64,000 bases of DNA from Staphylococcus aureus (GCF_001027105.1 NZ_CP011526.1:806001-870000), one strand, 5' to 3'; counted from the first letter of the stretch, positions 1 to 9,816 are shown. Notes: generated from the sequence alone by a model not told the origin. Numbers and translations: made by a program.

Positions 1-212
1 TATTATTGCACAAGCGTGAAATCATTAAATTGGGTGATCAAACACGTGAGATTGGTTATTCGATTGTGCCGTTAAAGCTTTATTTGAAGCATGGACATTG
101 TAAAGTATTACTTGGTGTTGCACGAGGTAAGAAAAAATATGATAAACGTCAAGCTTTGAAAGAAAAAGCAGTCAAACGAGATGTTGCGCGCGATATGAAA
201 GCCCGTTATTAA
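1..212 (+). CDS. smpB: SsrA-binding protein SmpB, C-terminal part
   Basis: Partial gene, cut by the left edge; the reading frame is already open at position 3. The visible 70 or so residues hold the family's basic C-terminal half, including the GLYxxG-equivalent stretch [19 protein letters not shown] and a lysine/arginine-rich tail ending KARY. SmpB binds the tRNA-like domain of tmRNA and brings it to stalled ribosomes for trans-translation. It lies directly upstream of ssrA, the usual staphylococcal arrangement, so partner protein and RNA are neighbours. The stop codon sits inside a hairpin (200-236) that probably ends the transcript. Confidence 0.93.
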   Translation, partial: LLHKREIIKLGDQTREIGYSIVPLKLYLKHGHCKVLLGVARGKKKYDKRQALKEKAVKRDVARDMKARY

Positions 213-236
213 GCGATTTAGTTGCTTAATCGGGCT
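200..236 (+). terminator. Hairpin overlapping smpB stop codon
   Basis: Nested inverted repeat: AGCCCG (200-205) pairs with CGGGCT (231-236), and ATTAAGC pairs with GCTTAAT inside it. The following tract is AT-rich but not a clean T run, so it may be a weak terminator or a 3' end stabiliser. Confidence 0.5.
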
Positions 237-302
237 ATATTTGATATAGTTATATGTGCTTTTGTAAATTACAAAAGTATGATTTGTTTGATTTATTATT
301 TC

Positions 303-661
303 GGGGACGTTCATGGATTCGACAGGGGTCCCCCGAGCTCATTAAGCGTGTCGGAGGGTTGTCTTCGTCATCAACACACACAGTTTATAATAACTGGCAA
401 ATCAAACAATAATTTCGCAGTAGCTGCCTAATCGCACTCTGCATCGCCTAACAGCATTTCCTATGTGCTGTTAACGCGATTCAACCTTAATAGGATATGC
501 TAAACACTGCCGTTTGAAGTCTGTTTAGAAGAAACTTAATCAAACTAGCATCATGTTGGTTGTTTATCACTTTTCATGATGCGAAACCTATCGATAAACT
601 ACACACGTAGAAAGATGTGTATCAGGACCTTTGGACGCGGGTTCAAATCCCGCCGTCTCCA
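303..661 (+). ncRNA. ssrA: Transfer-messenger RNA (tmRNA, 10Sa RNA)
   Basis: The 5' end GGGGACG (303-309) pairs with CGTCTCC (654-660) to form the tRNA-like acceptor stem, with A661 as discriminator. The T-arm sequence GGTTCAAATCC precedes it. The internal message encodes the proteolysis tag GKSNNNFAVAA from 396 to 428 with stop TAA at 429-431. Together with the uncoded alanine this gives a tag ending in AVAA, which targets truncated proteins for ClpXP-type degradation. The predicted length is 359 nt. It functions with SmpB, encoded immediately upstream, in ribosome rescue. Confidence 0.97.
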
Positions 662-662
662 T
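648..662 (+). other. Pathogenicity-island attachment core in ssrA 3' end
   Basis: TCCCGCCGTCTCCAT is recalled from the literature as an attachment core used by some S. aureus pathogenicity islands (SaPIn1/SaPIm1 type). It covers the T-arm and acceptor 3' strand of ssrA. Only one copy is visible in this window and no integrase gene is next to it, so this looks like an empty site or one side of an old integration. Confidence 0.55.
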
Positions 663-668
663 ATTTGT

Positions 669-701
669 AGCCTACAGCCTTTGTGGTTGTGGGCTTTTTT
701 A
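669..701 (+). terminator. Intrinsic terminator of ssrA
   Basis: AGCCTACA (669-676) pairs with TGTGGGCT (688-695) and is followed by a run of six or more T. It lies eight bases after the tmRNA acceptor stem. Confidence 0.85.
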
Positions 702-1473
702 TTTTGTGTTTTTCAGGGGATAATGCATTGCAGAATTTGTTGTGAGTATTGATATAGCAGTGTTTGTATAGGTGTTTATTTGATGGAGGAAAGAGTAATA
801 AGTGATTATGAATTAGTTTTTGAGATATAAGGGGACAGTGATGTGTGTCAAATAAGTGTCAAAAAAGTTGGATTCTGAGTTTTACATTCAACATTGTTCA
901 TGAAGAAACTTCTTTATACGCAAAAAATTCTCCATGTTATATATGTCAATATAAAAATGTGAATCGTCTACACTTAATTGGATAAATGGCTACTGAAAAA
1001 GAACTTTTCATTTTTGTTACGTCACTAAGTGGGTGTAGTTATAAAGAGATGAGCCGAGTTTTGATATTTTCATTAGAATCAATATGCCTATTAACACAAT
1101 CAGCAATAGTTGACGAGACGGAAATAAAAGAAGTCGTAGTTAAGAAATGCATTTCACAACATACCATTGTAGCCATTTTTATTGTTTTGGATGATAAACT
1201 CTTTTTGGAATTTTTAGTTTTTATAATTTGCAACTACACTACTTCTTTTACTAATATTAATGTCTAAGTAATCGATAAAAAATTTTCCATTGAATAAATG
1301 AGAAGTTAAAAACTTTACTTAACCTTTCTCATTGCATTTTCCTATTCACGATTTTAAGAACCCAACATACTACAAACGAATTTTAAAAGGCGAGAGTAAA
1401 GCTTACTTGTTTATTATACATATTTAAAATCCAAGAGTCAGAACAGACTACTCCTCTTTATAACTATAAAAAA
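702..1473. other. Gene-poor AT-rich stretch after ssrA
   Basis: No convincing gene. A 93-codon open frame at 986-1267 lacks a ribosome binding site and has no recognisable protein family. One hairpin is visible at about 1297-1334 (AATGAGAA pairing with TTCTCATT). The stretch directly follows an island attachment site, so it may be decayed accessory DNA. Confidence 0.5.
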
Positions 1474-1515
1474 TAGCTATGAAAAAATCTATCGTCATAG
1501 ATTCCTTCATAGCTA
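1474..1515 (-). terminator. Intrinsic terminator of the 1534-2120 leftward genes
   Basis: TAGCTATGAA (1474-1483) pairs with TTCATAGCTA (1506-1515), with an inner pair AATCTAT/ATAGATT. Read on the minus strand the stem is followed by six T, so it ends transcription of the 107-aa gene just upstream. Confidence 0.8.
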
Positions 1516-1533
1516 ATCTTAGTATGTTTATTT

Positions 1534-1857
1534 TTATTTTAGGATGCTATTTATCAACTCAACATATAACTCACTATTTTTATAACCTTCTAATATATCA
1601 TTAACTTGTCTAATAGGTATTTCTGGTACTTCTCTAATGTTTTCCAATTTTGTTTTAAATTGTTTTTTTGTTATTTGCTCTTTATTTGTAGCCAATTGGA
1701 ACAAGTAAGAATCTAGCATATTAATTTCTTTATATGAATACATATATCTTAATAACACTAAATCTCTAGTTTTTAAGTTAGGCGCTAGTTCTTCTTGTAA
1801 TTGTTCTATTGATTGTTTCATTAATAACAATCTCATTTCTAATTCTTCATTATTCAT
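1534..1857 (-). CDS. Hypothetical protein, 107 aa, helical
   Basis: I do not recognise the family. The protein is rich in leucine, glutamate and lysine and looks almost wholly alpha-helical, with no signal peptide or membrane segment. The start is supported by AGAGTG about 8 bases upstream of ATG. The start codon is only 15 bases downstream of the stop of a frameshifted fragment (1873-2120), so the two were probably one operon, and a strong terminator follows. The pairing of a small cytoplasmic protein with an upstream fragment resembles immunity-type arrangements, but nothing in the sequence proves that role. Confidence 0.65.
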   Translation of the reverse strand: MNNEELEMRLLLMKQSIEQLQEELAPNLKTRDLVLLRYMYSYKEINMLDSYLFQLATNKEQITKKQFKTKLENIREVPEIPIRQVNDILEGYKNSELYVELINSILK

Positions 1858-1872
1858 TTTATCACACTCTTT

Positions 1873-2120
1873 TTATATTAATGCTTGACCAACTTGGGAA
1901 ACCCAAAACCCTATGCTTCTTGCAGTAGAATCTTTAATACCAGTTCCCATCAATGCTTGTGAAACTTGACCTTGTACATTTCCCCATGTAGCCTCTTCTT
2001 GTTTTAATGCATTATTCAATGCGGGATTTACAAATTTATCCCATCTTTTTTTTATGATTTTCCGGCACGGGGACTGATTTCTTTAACACCATTAAACACA
2101 GATTTTTTATTTTTAATCAT
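1873..2120 (-). pseudogene. Frameshifted small gene or gene fragment
   Basis: On the minus strand an ATG at 2120 opens MIKNKKSVFNGVKEISPRAG and meets a stop about 2 codons later. In the next frame a coding-like stretch continues (RWDKFVNPALNNALKQ, then WGNVQGQVSQALMGTGIKDS, ending VSQVGQALI) to a stop at 1873-1875. The switch falls near a run of eight A, a typical site for a slip mutation. The C-terminal part is glycine- and alanine-rich and could form a membrane-active or secreted tail. No good ribosome binding site precedes the ATG, so this could instead be the remnant of a longer gene. Confidence 0.5.
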
Positions 2121-2210
2121 AGCTTTATAGTATCATGTTGGCTAAGCTATAAATAAGTCAGTTTCTCTAAAAATTAAATAACTGAATGTAAGACAATCAA
2201 CAAACCAAAT

Positions 2211-2939
2211 TTATACTTCATCTAAACCACTGTGGTCGTCATCTTTTTGCTTTTCTTTTTCTTTCTCTCGTTCTTGTTCTTTTTTGTACTCTTCTTCAAA
2301 TTCTTTTTCTTTCTTTTCTACTTCTTCTCTTGTTTCCGCTCTATGAGAAAAATCTTCGGTTTTAAGTTTACTAAATTTGAATGATTTAGAATCAACTGTT
2401 TTATCTTCTGAGTATTTATGGACATTTAAATTAATATTTCCATCACCTCTTAACTCATAGATAAACATGGCTTGTGCAGTTTTGCCTTTTTTAATTTGAT
2501 CTTGGTTATGTTCTGTCCAATCTTTATATTTTTTATCACTTAAAAGATAACCATCTCTTAATTTATTTACTGTATTTTTATCATCTTGAGTGATATTAAT
2601 ATAGTCATGAGAAATAGAAGATGGATTTAAATCTTTATCGTCTTTTTTAGCAGTAATTTCCATTTTAAAAGCGATATATTTCTTTTTCTCATCTTTTTCA
2701 TTGATGATAAACGGTTCTTTTATTTTAGCTTCAAATTTGTCACTAACAATAGTATCGCCTTTAATTTTTATATCCATATTTTTTTTGCTTTTAAATTCTT
2801 TAAGTTCTTCATTTAATTCTTCATTGTCATTTTCTTTCTTTTTGTGACTAGTGCTCTCTTTTTTTGCACTATCTTGATGATGTCCACAAGCACCTAAGAT
2901 AAGTGTACTTGCTAATAATATCCCCATTACTTTTTTCAT
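2211..2939 (-). CDS. Secreted lipoprotein, DUF5067-like
   Basis: 242 aa. The N-terminus is a lipoprotein signal, MKKVMGILLASTLILGACG, with the lipobox cysteine at residue 18, so the protein should be anchored to the outer face of the membrane. A highly charged linker follows. Residues about 55-190 form a beta-rich domain with KEPFIINEKDEKKKYIAFKMEI and later INLNVHKYSED, the pattern of DUF5067/DUF4352-type extracellular domains. The tail is a long lysine/glutamate coiled-coil-like stretch. AAGGAG lies about 9 bases upstream of the ATG. Function is unknown. It is read toward the frameshifted fragment at 1873-2120. Confidence 0.75.
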   Translation of the reverse strand: MKKVMGILLASTLILGACGHHQDSAKKESTSHKKKENDNEELNEELKEFKSKKNMDIKIKGDTIVSDKFEAKIKEPFIINEKDEKKKYIAFKMEITAKKDDKDLNPSSISHDYINITQDDKNTVNKLRDGYLLSDKKYKDWTEHNQDQIKKGKTAQAMFIYELRGDGNINLNVHKYSEDKTVDSKSFKFSKLKTEDFSHRAETREEVEKKEKEFEEEYKKEQEREKEKEKQKDDDHSGLDEV

Positions 2940-3537
2940 TTAACATGTCTCCTTTATTTCGCAAAAATTTATTTTAAAAACTCTAAATGACTTATCATTT
3001 TGAGTAATTAAACAAAGTTGATATTTTGTGAGATTCTAAGATGATATTAAATAATTCTTGTAATAATGATCCTATGTATTGTTGCAATAAATTAATGAAA
3101 CTATAATTACTAATATTATATTACTTTTATTGATAGAAATATATTACTTTTTTAAAAAAACTTGTAATATATCGAAAGATTTAAATGTAAAATTTTGATT
3201 TGTTAAGAAATTACGTTTGTAAAAATAAAAAAATCAACTTATTTGTATGAGATAAATATGTATTGAAGAAGACGTGTTATTAATTTGGAAAATACTGGTC
3301 AAAGATGGGAGCTCTTAAAAGCGTTATTGTATTTTTTAGTCAATACAAATAGATTGCCGTAATAATAATCGTACTTGATGGTTAAAAAATTACTTAAGGC
3401 TATAAAGCAAAACTTTTTATATGAGCAGTCGAATATAACGTTTAAAATGATTGTTTTTGGATATAAACGATTAAGTAAAATGCTTTTTCAGTTTGAAATT
3501 AATCATATAAATTTCTTATGGGAGGGTTGATATCTTA
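2940..3537. other. AT-rich divergent intergenic region
   Basis: About 600 bases between the leftward lipoprotein gene and the rightward 173-aa gene. It must hold promoters for both, but I see no open frame with a ribosome binding site and no clear repeat or RNA structure. Confidence 0.5.
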
Positions 3538-4059
3538 ATGATTAACATTATTTCAGCTATAGGATCTATTGGAACATTTATTATGGCTTTATTTTATTTT
3601 GTATCAGTTTCAGTTCAACTTTATCAAATGAAAATTAGCTTTCTGCCAGCTTTAGGTTTTAACCAAATTTTATTAGAAAGGGAGGAGGATCAACTTAATA
3701 TAATGAATTCGGCAACAGAAGAGCATCATCATAAAGATTATATTAAACTATATAATTTAGGTGGCGGTGCTGCTAAAAAAATTGCAATAGAGGTTTTATT
3801 GGGGAAGGATAAAGTCATTCAGAAAAAATACGTGCATATTTTACCTAGTAAAGAAGGGTACATGTTACCAATTAATAAAAATGTGTACGAAGAATTAGAA
3901 AGAACGATTGAGAACAATGGTCATGAAGCTGATTTGAATGTACGTATGACTTATTATCATAATGTAAGTCGCAAACAACAGGAAGTTATATTAAAAGGTC
4001 AAATCGACCGTTTTAATACTTATAATAATAAAGAAATTTATGATTTGCAGTTTATCTAA
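3538..4059 (+). CDS. Membrane-anchored hypothetical protein, 173 aa
   Basis: Residues 1-28 form one hydrophobic segment (IISAIGSIGTFIMALFYFVS), predicting an N-terminal membrane anchor. The rest is soluble, with a glycine patch LYNLGGGAAKK and beta-type segments. GGGAGGG about 12 bases before the ATG supports the start. I recognise it as a conserved staphylococcal protein lying upstream of clfA, but know no function. It is a lone gene, separated from the acetyltransferase gene by about 140 bases. Confidence 0.7.
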   Translation: MINIISAIGSIGTFIMALFYFVSVSVQLYQMKISFLPALGFNQILLEREEDQLNIMNSATEEHHHKDYIKLYNLGGGAAKKIAIEVLLGKDKVIQKKYVHILPSKEGYMLPINKNVYEELERTIENNGHEADLNVRMTYYHNVSRKQQEVILKGQIDRFNTYNNKEIYDLQFI

Positions 4060-4197
4060 AAATTGATTTAAGAGGGTAGTTGTTTATTGCGAAAAATATC
4101 ATTCAATTTTAATGAAATAATGGCGTCATTACTATAAAATATTACTTTATGTTGTAATGCATTTTTCTATAAGATAGAACTAAAAGGAGGGGCAAAG

Positions 4198-4728
4198 ATG
4201 CAAATTAGACAAATACATCAACATGACTTTGCTCAAGTGGACCAGTTAATTAGAACGGCATTTGAAAATAGTGAACATGGTTATGGTAATGAATCAGAGC
4301 TAGTAGACCAAATTCGTCTAAGTGATACGTATGACAATACCTTAGAATTAGTAGCTGTTCTTCAAAATGAAGTTGTAGGGCACGGTTTACTAAGTGAAGT
4401 TTATCTTGATAACGAGGCACAACGGGAAATTGGATTAGTGTTAGCACCTGTATCTGTTGATATTCATCATCAAAATAAAGGTATTGGGAAGCGATTGATT
4501 CAAGCATTAGAACGAGAAGCAATATTAAAAGGATATAATTTTATCAGTGTATTAGGATGGCCGACGTATTATGCCAATCTAGGATATCAACGCGCAAGTA
4601 TGTACGACATTTATCCACCATATGATGGTATACCAGACGAAGCGTTTTTAATTAAAGAATTAAAAGTGAACAGTTTAGCGGGAAAAACAGGTACCATAAA
4701 TTACACATCTGCTTTTGAAAAAATATGA
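4198..4728 (+). CDS. GNAT family N-acetyltransferase
   Basis: 176 aa. The acetyl-CoA binding core is visible: LVLAPVSVDIHHQNKGIGKRLIQ (about residues 80-102) carries the Q/RxxGxG/A motif as QNKGIG, followed by a helix and FISVLGWPTYYANLGYQRAS, the usual strand-helix of motif B. The family transfers acetyl groups from acetyl-CoA to amino groups; this type is often annotated YhbS-like. The substrate is unknown. A strong AAGGAGGGG precedes the ATG. It stands alone upstream of clfA. Confidence 0.85.
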   Translation: MQIRQIHQHDFAQVDQLIRTAFENSEHGYGNESELVDQIRLSDTYDNTLELVAVLQNEVVGHGLLSEVYLDNEAQREIGLVLAPVSVDIHHQNKGIGKRLIQALEREAILKGYNFISVLGWPTYYANLGYQRASMYDIYPPYDGIPDEAFLIKELKVNSLAGKTGTINYTSAFEKI

Positions 4729-4885
4729 TTTCAAGCTAGGATTACATTAGGTAGAGTTCATATTAATAATAAAAAATGTTTGCAATCAAATCGTACGTTG
4801 TCGTTTGTAATTCTTAAAATAGCAATAAATAAAATGTTTGTTAGTAAAGTATTATTGTGGATAATAAAATATCGATACAAATTAA

Positions 4886-4913
4886 TTGCTATAATGCAAT
4901 TTTAGTGTATAAT
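4886..4913 (+). promoter_or_regulatory. Candidate clfA promoter
   Basis: TTGCTA (4886-4891) and TATAAT (4908-4913) are spaced by 16 bases, about 80 bases upstream of the clfA start. Inferred from consensus only. Confidence 0.45.
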
Positions 4914-4990
4914 TCCATTAACAGAGATTAAATATATCTTTAAAGGGTATATAGTTAATATAAAATGACTTTTTAAAAAGAGGGAATAAA

Positions 4991-7720
4991 ATGAATATGA
5001 AGAAAAAAGAAAAACACGCAATTCGGAAAAAATCGATTGGCGTGGCTTCAGTGCTTGTAGGTACGTTAATCGGTTTTGGACTACTCAGCAGTAAAGAAGC
5101 AGATGCAAGTGAAAATAGTGTTACGCAATCTGATAGCGCAAGTAACGAAAGCAAAAGTAATGATTCAAGTAGCGTTAGTGCTGCACCTAAAACAGACGAC
5201 ACAAACGTGAGTGATACTAAAACATCGTCAAACACTAATAATGGCGAAACGAGTGTGGCGCAAAATCCAGCACAACAGGAAACGACACAATCATCATCAA
5301 CAAATGCAACTACGGAAGAAACGCCGGTAACTGGTGAAGCTACTACTACGACAACGAATCAAGCTAATACACCGGCAACAACTCAATCAAGCAATACAAA
5401 TGCGGAGGAATTAGTGAATCAAACAAGTAATGAAACGACTTCTAATGATACTAATACAGTATCATCTGTAAATTCACCTCAAAATTCTACAAATGCGGAA
5501 AATGTTTCAACAACGCAAGATACTTCAACTGAAGCAACACCTTCAAACAATGAATCAGCTCCACAGAGTACAGATGCAAGTAATAAAGATGTAGTTAATC
5601 AAGCGGTTAATACAAGTGCGCCTAGAATGAGAGCATTTAGTTTAGCGGCAGTAGCTGCAGATGCACCGGCAGCTGGCACAGATATTACGAATCAGTTGAC
5701 GAATGTGACAGTTGGTATTGACTCTGGTACGACTGTGTATCCGCACCAAGCAGGTTATGTCAAACTGAATTATGGTTTTTCAGTGCCTAATTCTGCTGTT
5801 AAAGGTGACACATTCAAAATAACTGTACCTAAAGAATTAAACTTAAATGGTGTAACTTCAACTGCTAAAGTGCCACCAATTATGGCTGGAGATCAAGTAT
5901 TGGCAAATGGTGTAATCGATAGTGATGGTAATGTTATTTATACATTTACAGACTATGTAAATACTAAAGATGATGTAAAAGCAACTTTGACCATGCCCGC
6001 TTATATTGACCCTGAAAATGTTAAAAAGACAGGTAATGTGACATTGGCTACTGGCATAGGTAGTACAACAGCAAACAAAACAGTATTAGTAGATTATGAA
6101 AAATATGGTAAGTTTTATAACTTATCTATTAAAGGTACAATTGACCAAATCGATAAAACAAATAATACGTATCGTCAGACAATTTATGTCAATCCAAGTG
6201 GAGATAACGTTATTGCGCCGGTTTTAACAGGTAATTTAAAACCAAATACGGATAGTAATGCATTAATAGATCAGCAAAATACAAGTATTAAAGTATATAA
6301 AGTAGATAATGCAGCTGATTTATCTGAAAGTTACTTTGTGAATCCAGAAAACTTTGAGGATGTCACTAATAGTGTGAATATTACATTCCCAAATCCAAAT
6401 CAATATAAAGTAGAGTTTAATACGCCTGATGATCAAATTACAACACCGTATATAGTAGTTGTTAATGGTCATATTGATCCGAATAGCAAAGGTGATTTAG
6501 CTTTACGTTCAACTTTATATGGGTATAACTCGAATATAATTTGGCGCTCTATGTCATGGGACAACGAAGTAGCATTTAATAACGGATCAGGTTCTGGTGA
6601 CGGTATCGATAAACCAGTTGTTCCTGAACAACCTGATGAGCCTGGTGAAATTGAACCAATTCCAGAGGATTCAGATTCTGACCCAGGTTCAGATTCTGGC
6701 AGCGATTCTAATTCAGATAGCGGTTCAGATTCGGGTAGTGATTCTACATCAGATAGTGGTTCAGATTCAGCGAGTGATTCAGATTCAGCAAGTGATTCAG
6801 ACTCAGCGAGTGATTCAGATTCAGCAAGCGATTCCGACTCAGCGAGCGATTCCGACTCAGACAATGACTCGGATTCAGATAGCGATTCTGACTCAGACAG
6901 TGACTCAGATTCCGACAGTGACTCAGATTCAGATAGCGATTCTGACTCAGACAGTGACTCAGATTCAGATAGCGATTCAGATTCAGATAGCGATTCAGAT
7001 TCCGACAGTGATTCCGACTCAGACAGCGATTCTGACTCCGACAGTGATTCCGACTCAGACAGCGATTCAGATTCCGACAGTGATTCCGACTCAGATAGCG
7101 ATTCAGATTCCGACAGTGACTCAGATTCCGACAGTGACTCGGATTCAGATAGCGATTCAGATTCCGACAGTGACTCAGATTCCGACAGTGACTCAGACTC
7201 AGACAGTGATTCGGATTCAGCGAGTGATTCGGATTCAGATAGTGATTCCGACTCCGACAGTGACTCGGATTCAGATAGCGACTCAGACTCGGATAGCGAC
7301 TCGGATTCAGATAGCGATTCGGACTCAGATAGCGATTCAGAATCAGACAGCGATTCAGAATCAGACAGCGATTCAGATTCAGACAGCGACTCAGACAGTG
7401 ACTCAGATTCAGATAGTGACTCGGATTCAGCGAGTGATTCAGACTCAGGTAGTGACTCCGATTCATCAAGTGATTCCGACTCAGAAAGTGATTCAAATAG
7501 CGATTCCGAGTCAGTTTCTAACAATAATGTAGTTCCGCCTAATTCACCTAAAAATGGTACTAATGCTTCTAATAAAAATGAGGCTAAAGATAGTAAAGAA
7601 CCATTACCAGATACAGGTTCTGAAGATGAAGCAAATACGTCACTAATTTGGGGATTATTAGCATCAATAGGTTCATTACTACTTTTCAGAAGAAAAAAAG
7701 AAAATAAAGATAAGAAATAA
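4991..7720 (+). CDS. clfA: Clumping factor A, fibrinogen-binding MSCRAMM
   Basis: 909 aa cell-wall anchored adhesin that binds the fibrinogen gamma-chain C-terminus. Domain order: YSIRK-like signal peptide ([14 protein letters not shown] near residue 12, cleavage after about residue 39); low-complexity N1; N2-N3 DEv-IgG region from about residue 220 to 545 carrying the ligand trench; R region of serine-aspartate repeats (about 560-830); wall-spanning stretch; LPDTG at 872-876; hydrophobic segment; basic tail [10 protein letters not shown]. Sortase A joins it to peptidoglycan. The start ATG follows GAGGGAA at the usual distance. The sequence of N2-N3 is intact, so a functional adhesin is expected. 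Confidence 0.97.
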   Translation: MNMKKKEKHAIRKKSIGVASVLVGTLIGFGLLSSKEADASENSVTQSDSASNESKSNDSSSVSAAPKTDDTNVSDTKTSSNTNNGETSVAQNPAQQETTQSSSTNATTEETPVTGEATTTTTNQANTPATTQSSNTNAEELVNQTSNETTSNDTNTVSSVNSPQNSTNAENVSTTQDTSTEATPSNNESAPQSTDASNKDVVNQAVNTSAPRMRAFSLAAVAADAPAAGTDITNQLTNVTVGIDSGTTVYPHQAGYVKLNYGFSVPNSAVKGDTFKITVPKELNLNGVTSTAKVPPIMAGDQVLANGVIDSDGNVIYTFTDYVNTKDDVKATLTMPAYIDPENVKKTGNVTLATGIGSTTANKTVLVDYEKYGKFYNLSIKGTIDQIDKTNNTYRQTIYVNPSGDNVIAPVLTGNLKPNTDSNALIDQQNTSIKVYKVDNAADLSESYFVNPENFEDVTNSVNITFPNPNQYKVEFNTPDDQITTPYIVVVNGHIDPNSKGDLALRSTLYGYNSNIIWRSMSWDNEVAFNNGSGSGDGIDKPVVPEQPDEPGEIEPIPEDSDSDPGSDSGSDSNSDSGSDSGSDSTSDSGSDSASDSDSASDSDSASDSDSASDSDSASDSDSDNDSDSDSDSDSDSDSDSDSDSDSDSDSDSDSDSDSDSDSDSDSDSDSDSDSDSDSDSDSDSDSDSDSDSDSDSDSDSDSDSDSDSDSDSDSDSDSDSDSDSDSDSDSDSDSDSDSDSDSASDSDSDSDSDSDSDSDSDSDSDSDSDSDSDSDSDSDSDSESDSDSESDSDSDSDSDSDSDSDSDSDSDSASDSDSGSDSDSSSDSDSESDSNSDSESVSNNNVVPPNSPKNGTNASNKNEAKDSKEPLPDTGSEDEANTSLIWGLLASIGSLLLFRRKKENKDKK
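6667..7512 (+). repeat. Serine-aspartate (SD) repeat region of clfA
   Basis: About 840 bases built of an 18-bp unit of the form GAY-TCN-GAY-TCN-GAY-AGY. The encoded repeat is SD dipeptides with occasional A, G, E or N substitutions that cluster at the two ends (SDSAS near the start, SDSES and SDSAS near the end). It forms the stalk that projects the binding domain beyond the wall, and its length varies between strains. Confidence 0.95.
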
Positions 7721-7758
7721 GTAATAATGATATTAAATTAATCATATGATTCATGAAG

Positions 7759-7784
7759 AAGCCACCTTAAAAGGTGGCTTTTTT
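7759..7784 (+). terminator. Intrinsic terminator of clfA
   Basis: AAGCCACCTT (7759-7768) pairs with AAGGTGGCTT (7771-7780), loop AA, followed by a T run. Confidence 0.92.
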
Positions 7785-7828
7785 ACTTGGATTTTCCAAA
7801 TATATTGTTTGAATATAATTAATAATTA

Positions 7829-7873
7829 ATTCATCAACAGTTAATTATTTTAAAAAGGTAGATGTTATATAAT
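7829..7873 (+). promoter_or_regulatory. vwb promoter with SaeR-like box
   Basis: ATTCA-N6-GTTAA (7829-7844) resembles the SaeR target GTTAA-N6-GTTAA and lies upstream of TATAAT (7868-7873). The GTTAA half starts exactly 28 bases before the -10, as in the emp and 11174 promoters. vwb is a known member of the Sae regulon. Confidence 0.6.
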
Positions 7874-7940
7874 TTGGCTTGGCGAAAAAATAGGGTGTAA
7901 GGTAGGTTGTTAATTAGGGAAAATTAAGGAGAAAATACAG

Positions 7941-9466
7941 TTGAAAAATAAATTGCTAGTTTTATCATTGGGAGCATTATGTGTATCACAAATTTGGGAA
8001 AGTAATCGTGCGAGTGCAGTGGTTTCTGGGGAGAAGAATCCATATGTATCTAGTCGTTGAAACTGACTAATAATAAAAATAAATCTAGAACAGTAGAAGA
8101 GTATAAGAAAAGCTTGGATGATTTAATATGGTCCTTTCCAAACTTAGATAATGAAAGATTTGATAATCCTGAATATAAAGAAGCTATGAAAAAATATCAA
8201 CAGAGATTTATGGCTGAAGATGAGGCTTTGAAGAAATTTTTTAGTGAAGAGAAAAAAATAAAAAATGGAAATACTGATAATTTAGATTATCTAGGATTAT
8301 CTCATGAAAGATATGAAAGTGTATTTAATACTTTGAAAAAACAAAGTGAGGAGTTCTTAAAAGAAATTGAAGATATAAAAAAAGATAACCCTGAATTGAA
8401 AGACTTTAATGAAGAGGAGCAATTAAAGTGCGACTTAGAATTAAACAAATTAGAAAATCAGATATTAATGTTAGGTAAAACATTTTATCAAAACTATAGA
8501 GATGATGTTGAAAGTTTATATAGTAAGTTAGATTTAATTATGGGATATAAAGATGAAGAAAGAGCAAATAAAAAAGCAGTTAACAAAAGGATGTTAGAAA
8601 ATAAAAAAGAAGACTTAGAAACCATAATTGATGAATTTTTTAGTGATATAGATAAAACAAGACCTAATAATATTCCTGTTTTAGAAGATGAAAAACAAGA
8701 AGAGAAAAATCATAAAAATATGGCTCAATTAAAATCTGACACTGAAGCAGCAAAAAGTGATGAATCAAAAAGAAGCAAGAGAAGTAAAAGAAGTTTAAAT
8801 ACTCAAAATCACAAACCTGCATCTCAAGAAGTTTCTGAACAACAAAAAGCTGAATATGATAAAAGAGCAGAAGAAAGAAAAGCGAGATTTTTGGATAATC
8901 AAAAAATTAAGAAAACACCTGTAGTGTCATTAGAATATGATTTTGAGCATAAACAACGTATTGACAACGAAAACGACAAGAAACTTGTGGTTTCTGCACC
9001 AACAAAGAAACCAACATCACCGACTACATATACTGAAACAACGACACAGGTACCAATGCCTACAGTTGAGCGTCAAACTCAGCAACAAATTATTTATAAT
9101 GCACCAAAACAATTGGCTGGATTAAATGGTGAAAGTCATGATTTCACAACAACGCATCAATCACCAACAACTTCAAATCACACGCATAATAATGTTGTTG
9201 AATTTGAAGAAACGTCTGCTTTACCTGGTAGAAAATCAGGATCACTGGTTGGTATAAGTCAAATTGATTCTTCTCATCTAACTGAACGTGAGAAGCGTGT
9301 AATTAAGCGTGAACACGTTAGAGAAGCTCAAAAGTTAGTTGATAATTATAAAGATACACATAGTTATAAAGACCGAATAAATGCACAACAAAAAGTAAAT
9401 ACTTTAAGTGAAGGTCATCAAAAACGTTTTAATAAACAAATCAATAAAGTATATAATGGCAAATAA
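7941..9466 (+). pseudogene. vwb: von Willebrand factor-binding protein, frameshifted
   Basis: Secreted coagulase that activates prothrombin and binds von Willebrand factor and fibrinogen. A TTG start at 7941, after AAGGAG, opens the signal peptide KNKLLVLSLGALCVSQIWES and mature start VVSGEKNPYVS. The frame ends at a TGA at 8058-8060. The rest of the protein, from LKLTNNKNKSRTVEEYKK, continues in the next frame to 9466 (469 codons). One lost G near 8051 (TCTGAGTCG becoming TCTAGTCG) explains it. All later parts are intact: the D1-D2 helical prothrombin-binding half, the KRSKRSKRS stretch and the C-terminal repeat-like region. Without the signal peptide the product should not be secreted. A sequencing error is the main alternative. 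Confidence 0.85.
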
Positions 9467-9572
9467 TTAATGCATGGCTGCAAAGCAAATAATGAGTTTG
9501 TCGTAAAAATAACAACATTTTAAACTAGCAATAAATAATATCAAAGTCATCATTTCAATGATGCAATCTAGT

Positions 9573-9610
9573 ATAGTCCACATTCTAAACAGGTGTGGAC
9601 TATTACTTTT
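9573..9610 (+). terminator. Intrinsic terminator of vwb
   Basis: ATAGTCCACA (9573-9582) pairs with TGTGGACTAT (9594-9603) and is followed by a T-rich tract. Between 9467 and the emp promoter I see nothing else. Confidence 0.85.
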
Positions 9611-9701
9611 TTCACTTTATATTACGAAAAAATTATTATGCTTAACTATCAATATCAATAATTAATTTTAAGCTGAAAAACAATAAAAATGTTAAGACAA
9701 C

Positions 9702-9746
9702 GTTTACTTCAAGTTAATTATTATACTGAAAATTCTGGTATATAAT
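9702..9746 (+). promoter_or_regulatory. emp promoter with SaeR-like box
   Basis: GTTTA-N6-GTTAA (9702-9717) precedes TATAAT (9741-9746) with the same 28-base offset seen at vwb. emp is a reported Sae-dependent gene. Confidence 0.65.
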
Positions 9747-9816
9747 GCTGTTAGTGAATATAACAGGGAAATTATATTGGTTATAATATTGAGTCTATAT
9801 AAAGGAGAAATAACAG

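Noticed and set aside
641..661. A separate tRNA gene at the 3' end of ssrA
   Set aside because: The T-arm and acceptor belong to tmRNA, whose other half is at 303; there is no anticodon arm.
986..1267. 93-codon open frame after ssrA
   Set aside because: No ribosome binding site, an overlapping minus frame of similar length, and no protein-like pattern. Left as non-coding.
6667..7512. Possible CRISPR-like tandem repeat
   Set aside because: Units are 18 bp, contiguous and codon-periodic within clfA. No spacers.
6469..7532. Long open frames on both strands in the SD region of clfA
   Set aside because: They are shadows created by the 18-bp repeat codons and encode repeated dipeptides without start signals.
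8057..9466. Shorter vWbp translated from an internal TTG
   Set aside because: No ribosome binding site before 8057 and no signal peptide; the frameshift explanation is simpler.
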